From Prevotella sp. UBA3837 (lineage in GTDB: Bacteria; Bacteroidota; Bacteroidia; Bacteroidales; Bacteroidaceae): DNA of 34,062 bases. Location: assembly GCA_002392835.1 (NCBI GenBank), contig DGHX01000142.1:5290-39351 (forward strand), read 5' to 3'. The notes under the pieces were generated by a model. The model did no database searches. It was not told the origin of the DNA and saw nothing but the letters and a program-made list of their open reading frames with translations. Below are positions 9,199-14,620 of this stretch, piece after piece (positions within the stretch are counted from its first letter, which is position 1; every line of letters begins with the position of its first letter). A program made the translations under genes and the position numbers.

Positions 9199-9681
9199 TT
9201 ATTTCACCAGTTCGCGCACCTTTTCAATGAGTTCCTGCTCGGCACCGTCGGTGTAGCCGTTGTGCTTGTACACTATCTTTCCGTTGCCGTCGCAGATGAG
9301 CACGTAGGGAATCATCTGTATGCCCAGTGCGCGCTTCAGGTCGCTGTTAGGGTCGAGGAGCACGTCGTACTCCCATCCGTGGTTGTCGACGAGGGGCTTC
9401 ACCTTGCCCACGTTCTGTGCCACGTCGATGCTGACGGCGAAGATCTTCACGCCCGTCTCCTCGCGCCAGTCATCGTAGACCTCGGCAATGGCGTCGAGCT
9501 CGCGGTTGCAGGGCTTGCACCAGGTGGCGAAGAAGTCGATGATGAAGGGCTTGCCGTCGTTACGCAGCTCGGCGGCGTTGACGGTCTTGCCGTTGATGTC
9601 TTTCAGCGTCACGCTGGGCAACTGTGCGAAGGCTGTGCTGACCATGGCCAGCAGGGCAGCCACGAAGAAAAGTCTTTTCAT
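9199..9681 (-). CDS. exported TlpA-like thioredoxin
   Basis: A 160-residue TlpA/ResA-type thiol-disulfide protein. The signal peptide MKRLFFVAALLAMVSTAFA is followed by Gln20. The redoxin domain begins at LPSVTLKDINGK, with the active site FFATWCKPC (Cys55, Cys58), the cis-Pro region MIPYVLICD, and the terminal helix. Proteins of this type reduce disulfides on envelope proteins using electrons from an inner-membrane donor such as DsbD/CcdA, which is not in the window. It is the first gene of a four-gene operon, with a complete Bacteroidetes promoter upstream. It is shorter than many Bacteroides TlpA paralogues, which carry an extra N-terminal domain. Confidence 0.92.
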   Translation of the reverse strand: MKRLFFVAALLAMVSTAFAQLPSVTLKDINGKTVNAAELRNDGKPFIIDFFATWCKPCNRELDAIAEVYDDWREETGVKIFAVSIDVAQNVGKVKPLVDNHGWEYDVLLDPNSDLKRALGIQMIPYVLICDGNGKIVYKHNGYTDGAEQELIEKVRELVK

Positions 9682-9715
9682 TGTAATTATGTGCTTGTTA
9701 GTTTGAATTCGTCGG

Positions 9716-9746
9716 CAAAATTACTCTTTTTTCTGCAAACCACAAA
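9716..9746 (-). promoter_or_regulatory. Bacteroidetes-type promoter for the tlpA redox operon
   Basis: Reading the minus strand, TTTG (9746-9743), a 19-base spacer, then TAATTTTG (9723-9716) match the -33/-7 consensus of the Bacteroidetes housekeeping sigma factor. The -7 element ends 34 bases before the tlpA ATG at 9681. Confidence 0.8.
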
Positions 9747-9791
9747 GGAAATATGCAGGAATTTTATCATTTGGTGTTTTATTGTCGCTGC

Positions 9792-10133
9792 TCACTTCAC
9801 TTCCCCGGGCTGCCACAGGTGCTGCTGCATGTCAACATGTCCTGAGGGCTTGAAACTGACGCCCTCGGCCTGAAGCAACGGCCGCTGTTGCGACCATCCT
9901 GGAGCGGTGCGCCCCGCCATGTTCACCACGCGGTGGCAGGGCAGCTGCTCGGCGCCGGGCGTATAGCGCAGCGTGCGCCCCACCATGCGCGAGTGGCTGG
10001 GCCAGCCAGCCCAGGCAGCGATGATGCCGTAGGTGGTGACGCGGCCAGGGGGAATCTGGCCGACGATGTTCAGCACATCATCGCGAAACTGGCGTGCCTG
10101 CTGCGGCGTCATCTTGTCGGCGTAATCTTTCAT
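9792..10133 (-). CDS. small MGMT/Ogt-family DNA alkyltransferase-like protein
   Basis: A 113-residue protein corresponding to the C-terminal catalytic domain of O6-alkylguanine-DNA alkyltransferases. It has the helix-turn-helix DNA-binding region (PPGRVTTYGIIAAWAG), the conserved GRTLRYTP strand, and the active-site PCHRVV with Cys66. The N-terminal domain of full-length Ogt/Ada is absent, as in the alkyltransferase-like (ATL) proteins that flag lesions. Unlike classical ATL proteins, in which the Cys is replaced (commonly by Trp), the Cys is kept here. It may therefore transfer alkyl groups or act as a damage sensor; the sequence cannot decide. Monocistronic, with its own -7 element. Confidence 0.9.
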   Translation of the reverse strand: MKDYADKMTPQQARQFRDDVLNIVGQIPPGRVTTYGIIAAWAGWPSHSRMVGRTLRYTPGAEQLPCHRVVNMAGRTAPGWSQQRPLLQAEGVSFKPSGHVDMQQHLWQPGEVK

Positions 10134-10156
10134 ACGGGTGTGGGGCTATCTCTGTG

Positions 10157-10164
10157 CAAATATA
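10157..10164 (-). promoter_or_regulatory. -7 promoter element for the MGMT-family gene
   Basis: TATATTTG on the minus strand matches TAnnTTTG and ends 23 bases before the ATG at 10133. No convincing TTTG is seen at the expected -33 distance. Confidence 0.55.
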
Positions 10165-10342
10165 CACTTTTTCTGCGAAACGACTGTTGCTTTTTTCGTT
10201 TTCTTTGCATGCGGGTTGATGTTTTAACGCAAATAAACAACTCCCTTTTCACTTACCTTCACTCCCTTTCAAATAAAAACGAAAGAACTCGCGCATGCGC
10301 ACGACACACGCGCGTGAGTGATTTTTTGGTTGCACCGGGGGG

Positions 10343-10378
10343 AAATTGAGAGATTGAGAAATTGAGAAATTGAGAAAT
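10343..10378. repeat. octanucleotide tandem repeat (AAATTGAG)
   Basis: Four 8-bp units (AAATTGAG, AGATTGAG, AAATTGAG, AAATTGAG) plus a partial fifth. The same octamer family occurs inside the YiiX-like gene at 12505-12566. Confidence 0.9.
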
Positions 10379-10387
10379 GGGGCGAAG

Positions 10388-10410
10388 CAGCAAAACAAGT
10401 CGTTTTGCTG
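10388..10410. repeat. perfect 9-bp stem hairpin
   Basis: CAGCAAAAC (10388-10396) pairs with GTTTTGCTG (10402-10410) across the loop AAGTC. It is followed by a short A run on the plus strand, not by T, so it is not an obvious plus-strand terminator. The octamer array precedes it and the 21-bp repeat follows. Confidence 0.75.
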
Positions 10411-10417
10411 AAAAAGC

Positions 10418-10466
10418 GGGCCGCTTTTTTTCACGAGAGGGCCGCTTTTTTTCACGAGCGGGCCGC
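10418..10466. repeat. 21-bp tandem repeat, 2.3 copies
   Basis: GGGCCGCTTTTTTTCACGAG starts at 10418 and again at 10439, and a third partial copy (GGGCCGC) starts at 10460, a strict 21-bp period. A 17-base palindromic hairpin (GTCCCAGG, C, CCTGGGAC) follows at 10475-10491. Confidence 0.92.
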
Positions 10467-10764
10467 ACAGAAATGTCCCAGGCCCTGGGACGTTTTTCTA
10501 TGGCACCATTAGGTTTCATTAACTATTCCAATATAGATATTTTCGCGGTGCAACCAAAAATGAACGCCGCTAACTGTTTGATATTCAGGTTAGGTGCAAC
10601 CAAAACGCATTCCGGTGCAACCAAAAAAACACTCACGCGCGTATCGCGTGCGCGCGTATACGAAACGTTGTTCCTTGTCCAACCGGTTTTTTTCCTGTCG
10701 GCGGTCTGTGAAGTTACATGGTATGATAAAAACCGTCAAAAACGTTTAAAAAGCTGCACTGCTG

Positions 10765-10795
10765 TTTGCTGTTTCATCTTTATTTCGTACCTTTG
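10765..10795 (+). promoter_or_regulatory. complete promoter directly abutting the DUF4294 gene
   Basis: TTTG (10765-10768), a 19-base spacer and TACCTTTG (10788-10795) match the Bacteroidetes -33/-7 consensus. The ATG begins only five bases after the -7 element, so transcription would start at or next to the start codon. Confidence 0.78.
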
Positions 10796-10800
10796 CCGCC

Positions 10801-11403
10801 ATGAAACGCTTATGTGTCATTGCCGTACTGTTGTGGGCCGTACTGCTCGCTGCCGTTGCCCAGGAGCTGGGCGACCCTGAGTTCGTGCCCATGGTGAAGG
10901 TGGCGAAGACTGTTGTCGACGGCGACACCATTCAGTACATGGAGATGCAGAACGTGTACGTGTATCCCGAGCCGACATTCAAGAACAAGCGCCAGGCGAA
11001 GGCCTACGCACGCCTGGTGCGCAACGTGAAGAAGGTGCTGCCCATAGCCAAGCAGGTGCGCCAGATGCTGATTGAGACGGCGGAGTATGTGGAGACCATT
11101 CCCACCAAGCGCGAGCGTGACGAGCACCTGAAGCGGGTGGAGGAGGCCGTGGTGAAGGAGTATAAGCCGAAAATGAAGCAGCTCACCTTTTCGCAAGGCA
11201 AGCTGCTCATCAAACTCGTTGACCGCGAGTGTAACTCAACGGCCTTCGAAGCCATACAGGCCTTCATAGGCCCCGTCAGGGCCGGCATGTGGCAGGCCTT
11301 CGCCTGGATGTTCGGTGCCTCGCTGAAGAAAGGCTACCGTCCCGACGGCGTTGACAAGCTGACGGAGCGTGTGGTGCTGATGGTGGAAGCGGGGCAGATG
11401 TGA
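10801..11403 (+). CDS. DUF4294 family exported protein
   Basis: A 200-residue protein with a cleavable signal peptide (MKRLCVIAVLLWAVLLAAVA, then Gln21). The mature sequence has the DUF4294 pattern: a DGDTIQYMEMQNVYVYPEPTF segment, a long helical basic stretch with repeated Arg/Lys/Glu (about residues 60-125, RLVRNVKKVLPIAKQ), and the QLTFSQGKLLIKLVDREC motif near 140. This family is common in Bacteroidetes and has no established function. The gene stands alone between a repeat-rich intergenic region and a long inverted repeat. The promoter lies so close that the mRNA is probably leaderless; the next Met would remove the signal peptide, so the start at 10801 is secure. Confidence 0.85.
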   Translation: MKRLCVIAVLLWAVLLAAVAQELGDPEFVPMVKVAKTVVDGDTIQYMEMQNVYVYPEPTFKNKRQAKAYARLVRNVKKVLPIAKQVRQMLIETAEYVETIPTKRERDEHLKRVEEAVVKEYKPKMKQLTFSQGKLLIKLVDRECNSTAFEAIQAFIGPVRAGMWQAFAWMFGASLKKGYRPDGVDKLTERVVLMVEAGQM

Positions 11404-11413
11404 ACTGTATTTA

Positions 11414-11479
11414 CGATTTACGGATTTTCGATTTACGATTGGTTAGCTGACAAATTGTAAATCGAAAATCCGTAAATCG
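11414..11479. terminator. long hairpin between convergent genes
   Basis: A perfect 23-bp stem (11414-11436 with 11457-11479) with a 20-base loop lies 10 bases after the DUF4294 stop and 11 bases before the convergent lipoprotein stop. The arms are internally repetitive (ATTTACGATTTACGGATTTTC type). A bidirectional terminator is the natural reading, although there is no clear T-run on either side. It may also be a dispersed palindromic repeat reused as a terminator. Confidence 0.7.
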
Positions 11480-11489
11480 AAAATCCCTG

Positions 11490-11873
11490 TTATTTGTCGG
11501 ACGAAAGCAGCCACTTGCCGTCCTTCTTCACGCACTTCATTTCGTTGGTCTTCTCCTCGCCGTTGCCGTAGACCACCTTCACCTTCACGGTGGCGGTGCC
11601 CTTCTCCTCGTCAATCTGCTCATCGACGACCTCGTAGCTCTTCATGCCGCCTTTCTGCTCGCCTTCCTTGCCTACCTTCTCCAGCAACTGCGTCATCATC
11701 TGCTTCTGCTCTTCCTTGGCGTCGGTCAGGTTCATGTAGCCTTTGTAGTCCTTGTCGGCCAGGCATTCCACACCGGCCATGGCCACGCCCTTCGGACTGT
11801 TCTCGTGGCCACCGCAGCTCGTCATCACGGCCATCATGAGGCACATGGTGAACATTACTAAAATCTTTTTCAT
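11490..11873 (-). CDS. small lipoprotein, DUF4878-like
   Basis: A 127-residue predicted lipoprotein. The N-terminus MKKILVMFTMCLMMAVMTSCGG gives a lipobox ending in Cys20. The mature part is a single small alpha+beta domain with a helical region rich in Lys/Glu/Met and a terminal pattern ATVKVKVVYGNGEE...VKKDGKWLLSSDK. That pattern resembles DUF4878 and other SnoaL/lumazine-binding-like lipoproteins of Bacteroidales. No enzymatic motif is visible. It starts 28 bases after the upstream YiiX-like gene ends and no -7 element is seen between them, so it may be the last gene of that operon. Confidence 0.7.
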   Translation of the reverse strand: MKKILVMFTMCLMMAVMTSCGGHENSPKGVAMAGVECLADKDYKGYMNLTDAKEEQKQMMTQLLEKVGKEGEQKGGMKSYEVVDEQIDEEKGTATVKVKVVYGNGEEKTNEMKCVKKDGKWLLSSDK

Positions 11874-11901
11874 CTCGTTGTGTTGTTTTAAGGGGTTAAT
11901 A

Positions 11902-12630
11902 CTAAAAATGGATAACTGATGTCAGAAAGTCTGACGCATAGATGTCGGATGGAAACATGCACTCGCCCTGCAGTATGGGCAGGTTGACGTGGTGCCGGCG
12001 GCCCTGGTCTACGTCGTGTCCGGCCTGCCGGTAGGCGTAGGCCACGAGCTCGGTGCAGTACATGCGTGTGGTGTCGGCGTCGTCATAGTCGTGGTCGAAG
12101 AGCGTGTGCCGCTGGTACAGTCGCCAGGCGTGCTCGCCGGCGCGTCGGCCCACGAGCGAGTCGGCGGGGCGCAGCACCTCGCCGATGGTGGTGTACTCGG
12201 TGCTGAAGAACTGCTGCGGCGTGCTGGCCTTCACACGGTCGGGGTCGCCCTTGAAGTCGGGCTCACCGGGCACGGCATGCACGATGAACAGCGTGCCGCA
12301 CGAGTCGGCCACGATGCCGCAGTGCGAGTACTGGCCCTCGCGGTCGGCATTGATGACCACATGGCTGGTGAAGCCGCCGCCACGGCGGAACACCACGTCG
12401 CCGGGCTGAAGACGGAAACTGTCGGGCAGCAGGCAGTAGAAGCCCTGCGCCTCTTCCTTGCCGCTCTCCTTGTCTTGCTGGCAGGAGGGGAGGAAGAGAA
12501 ATGTAGAAATTGAGAGAATGAGAAACTGAGAGAATGAGAAATTGAGAAATTGAGCGAATGAGAAATGCTGAAACGCTGTTGCCAGTGTTCCAAATGCCTT
12601 TCTTCGCGAACTTTTCTCATGGTTCCTCAT
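11902..12630 (-). CDS. YiiX/YebB-like (DUF830, NlpC/P60 superfamily) lipoprotein
   Basis: A 242-residue predicted lipoprotein of the permuted papain-like YiiX group. PGDVVFRRGGG...SHVV and YSHCGIVAD carry the candidate catalytic His, and TRMYCTELVAYAYRQAG carries the candidate catalytic Cys; the order (His first, Cys late) is that of permuted members. Such enzymes act on amide or ester bonds in cell-wall peptides or lipids; the substrate here is unknown. The ATG at 12630 gives a basic n-region (NHEKSSRRK), a Phe/Ser-rich hydrophobic stretch and lipobox LPSC (Cys50). A GTG at 12675, five bases after the Fic stop, would add 15 residues. The hydrophobic stretch is encoded by an octamer tandem repeat, which is highly unusual. 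Confidence 0.75.
   Translation of the reverse strand: MRNHEKSSRRKAFGTLATAFQHFSFAQFLNFSFSQFLILSISTFLFLPSCQQDKESGKEEAQGFYCLLPDSFRLQPGDVVFRRGGGFTSHVVINADREGQYSHCGIVADSCGTLFIVHAVPGEPDFKGDPDRVKASTPQQFFSTEYTTIGEVLRPADSLVGRRAGEHAWRLYQRHTLFDHDYDDADTTRMYCTELVAYAYRQAGHDVDQGRRHHVNLPILQGECMFPSDIYASDFLTSVIHF
12505..12566 (-). repeat. octanucleotide array inside the YiiX-like signal peptide
   Basis: Seven or more 8-bp units of the plus-strand form AGAAATTG / AGAGAATG / AGAAACTG / AGCGAATG run without interruption. Read on the minus strand they encode a Phe-Ser-Gln-Leu-rich stretch. The period is not a multiple of three, so gain or loss of one unit would shift the frame. Confidence 0.93.
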
Positions 12631-12680
12631 CAATGCTTCATGTATAGGTTTAATCGCCACACAGGGCAAAGTCACGAATG

Positions 12681-13556
12681 TTATTCTTCTTGTTCGTAAT
12701 AGTAAGAGTAGTCTATACCCTTCATGAAAATCTCACGGTCATCAATCTTGTCCGTCATTGCCCCTTTCAGCAGGGCCTTGATGCTCGTTGAGTCAGTCGT
12801 ACTTCTTCGCATCGCTTCCAGATAGCGCTGCTTGTCTATCCGGCTCCAGTCTACGCACAGTTTCAGGTTCTTCTTGAATATCAAGTCCAGCCAGATGCGG
12901 GTAGAACGCCCATTGCCTTCCATGAAGGGGTGGGCCACGTTCATCTCAACATACTTATCGACTATTTCATCGAAAGACGTTTCAGGCATCTGTTCAATGA
13001 GCCTCAGGTTCTGCATCAGATATTCAGCGCGGCAGAACAGCGTGCCGTCTTTCCAGATGGTCTTCGTGCGTATCTGCCCGGCAAAGTCATAGAGCCCGCC
13101 GAAGAGGTAGGCGTGAATCTGCTGCAGGCATTTCACCGTTCCTGGCTCCATGCTGTCGAGCAATCCGCTCTCTGTCAACGTGTATGCTTTCTTCTTGCTT
13201 TGCCCGTCAATGCTGTTGTCGCTATAGGTGAACCACTCGAGAAAGGCGTGGGCACGGTTGTTTGGATAGTGCGTGGCTAATGTCTGCACAGCCTCTGCAT
13301 CCAGCGTGTCGGCCTTGCGTTGCTTGCCGTCAGGAGCCTCGAATTTGAACTCGTGAGTGACACTCACGAGTTGAATGCCGTCTGTGCTTAACTTCTTTTT
13401 CAGCCATCGCCAGTAGTTACCGGCCTTGACGTAGTCCTCCTCATCGTTAATGGCGCGCACGATGTCTGTAGCCGAAAACCACCACTTGTTGTGTTCTTCG
13501 TCCCAAACGGCACGTACTTCACGGTCGTTAAAGAATCGGATGGACTTTTTGCTCAT
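12681..13556 (-). CDS. Bro-N domain fused to a class III-like Fic AMP-transferase
   Basis: A 291-residue protein. Residues about 5-110 match the Bro-N antirepressor-type domain (VRAVWDEEHNKWWFSATDIV, then YWRWLKKKL, then a DGKQRKADTLD segment). Residues about 140-275 form a Fic domain with LQQIHAYLFGGLYDFAGQIR, a flap, and the catalytic HPFMEGNGRSTR (His209, Glu213, Gly214, Asn215, Arg217, Arg220), all key positions intact. Fic enzymes usually transfer AMP from ATP to target hydroxyls. The C-terminus Ser284-YYY-Glu288-Gln289 is a near-match to the (S/T)xxxE(G/N) self-inhibitory motif of class III Fic proteins such as the one from Neisseria meningitidis. No separate antitoxin gene is seen. It starts 7 bases after the upstream cyclase-like gene ends. 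The target is unknown; DNA-binding by Bro-N is inferred. Confidence 0.88.
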   Translation of the reverse strand: MSKKSIRFFNDREVRAVWDEEHNKWWFSATDIVRAINDEEDYVKAGNYWRWLKKKLSTDGIQLVSVTHEFKFEAPDGKQRKADTLDAEAVQTLATHYPNNRAHAFLEWFTYSDNSIDGQSKKKAYTLTESGLLDSMEPGTVKCLQQIHAYLFGGLYDFAGQIRTKTIWKDGTLFCRAEYLMQNLRLIEQMPETSFDEIVDKYVEMNVAHPFMEGNGRSTRIWLDLIFKKNLKLCVDWSRIDKQRYLEAMRRSTTDSTSIKALLKGAMTDKIDDREIFMKGIDYSYYYEQEE

Positions 13557-13563
13557 GTTGTCG

Positions 13564-14607
13564 CTATTGGGCTTTCTCGTTCACGATGACCTGCAGCAGC
13601 GTCTGCCCCACGGCGCGCAGCGTGTTGCGGTCAATGTGCTGCATGTCGTCGCTCAGCGTGTGCCAGGTGGGCCCGAAGCTGCTCTCCTCGCAGTCGGGGT
13701 AGTAGGGTATGATGTCGATGCAGGGAATCTGCGCCACCTCGTTCACAGGGCCGTGGTCGTCGGTGATGTATCCGCCGTCCTGCTGTGGGAAGTAGCTGCT
13801 GAAGCCCGCCGTCTGGGCTGCCTGCCACACGCGGCTGACCAGCTGCGGGGCGTATTGCATGGAGTAGCCCTCGCGGTAGAAGCGTGCCTGCTGGCCGCCC
13901 ACCATGTCGAGCAGTATGCCGTAGCGTGCGCGGTAGCCGGCCTTGTGGGGATTGGCGGCCCAGTGCTGTGCGCCCAGTGCCCATGAGTCGGAGTGGCCGT
14001 CGTCGCCCCAGTCCTCGGCATCGAAGCAGATGAAGTCGACGCCCACGCTGACGGGGTAGCTGGCGGCGGAGTCGGTGCCGTGGGTGTTCTCGGACAGCAG
14101 GCGTGCCACCTCGAGCATCACGGCCACGCCGCTGGCCCCGTCGTTAGCAGCCATCACGGGCTTGCGGCGGTTGGCCTCGTCGGGGTCGTTGTCGGCCCAG
14201 GGACGGCTGTCCCAGTGGGCGCAGAGCATGATGCGCTCCGACAGCTCGGGCCGGTAGCTGGCAATGATGTTGTTGGCCAGCAGCGGCGTGCCGTCGAAGC
14301 CCTTGAGGGTGGCCCGCTGCTCGGTGACCGTCAGGCCGTAGCTCTGGAACTTCTGGACTATCCACTGTCCGCAGCGCTCGTGGGCATCGCTGTTCATGGT
14401 GCGCGGCCCGAAGTCGCACTGTGCCTGACAGAAGGCGTAGGCCGAGTCGGCCATGAAGGTGATGCTGACGGGTGTCTGCTCGGCAGTCTGCTCGGTGGCG
14501 GTCGTGCCGGAGGTGCTCTTCTGCGAACCGCCGCAGGAGCTGAGGGCCGTGCCGCATGCCCACAGGAAGAGGGGCAGGGTGAAGAGTGATGTACGTATGA
14601 TGTTCAT
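13564..14607 (-). CDS. M28-family lipoprotein, probable glutaminyl-peptide cyclotransferase
   Basis: A 347-residue predicted lipoprotein (ALSSC, Cys25; an alternative Cys18 is possible). The catalytic domain has AHWDSRPW (His131), AANDGASG (Asp156), FDAEDWG (Glu198) and WHTLSDD (His316). A zinc site from Asp, Glu and His, with the W-rich surroundings, fits glutaminyl cyclases of the M28 fold, which convert N-terminal Gln of exported proteins to pyroglutamate; a true M28 aminopeptidase is the alternative. Anchoring at the envelope suits a role on secreted proteins, many of which start with Gln in this window. It begins 13 bases after the C26-M19 stop and ends 7 bases before the Fic start. Confidence 0.83.
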   Translation of the reverse strand: MNIIRTSLFTLPLFLWACGTALSSCGGSQKSTSGTTATEQTAEQTPVSITFMADSAYAFCQAQCDFGPRTMNSDAHERCGQWIVQKFQSYGLTVTEQRATLKGFDGTPLLANNIIASYRPELSERIMLCAHWDSRPWADNDPDEANRRKPVMAANDGASGVAVMLEVARLLSENTHGTDSAASYPVSVGVDFICFDAEDWGDDGHSDSWALGAQHWAANPHKAGYRARYGILLDMVGGQQARFYREGYSMQYAPQLVSRVWQAAQTAGFSSYFPQQDGGYITDDHGPVNEVAQIPCIDIIPYYPDCEESSFGPTWHTLSDDMQHIDRNTLRAVGQTLLQVIVNEKAQ

Positions 14608-14620
14608 GACAGGTGTTTTG

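Larger units (their letters stand above)
10308..10642. repeat. long inverted repeat (31-bp arms) framing a repeat-dense intergenic region
   Basis: The arm at 10308-10338 and the reverse complement of 10612-10642 agree at 30 of 31 positions. Each contains the palindromic core ACGCGCGT, then a T-run, then GGTTGCACCGG. The arms are 273 bp apart. Two more copies of the inner part (GGTGCAACCAAAA) lie at 10547-10560 and 10593-10605 in the same orientation as the right arm. A perfect 10-bp palindrome GCGCATGCGC sits just outside the left arm at 10291-10300. I see no gene between 10134 and 10800. Confidence 0.9.

Noticed and set aside
10259..10519. Minus-strand open frames in the repeat-rich intergenic region
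   Set aside because: They consist of translated tandem repeats with no start context or family resemblance.
10291..10660. CRISPR array
   Set aside because: Repeats are of different kinds with irregular spacing, and no cas genes are present.
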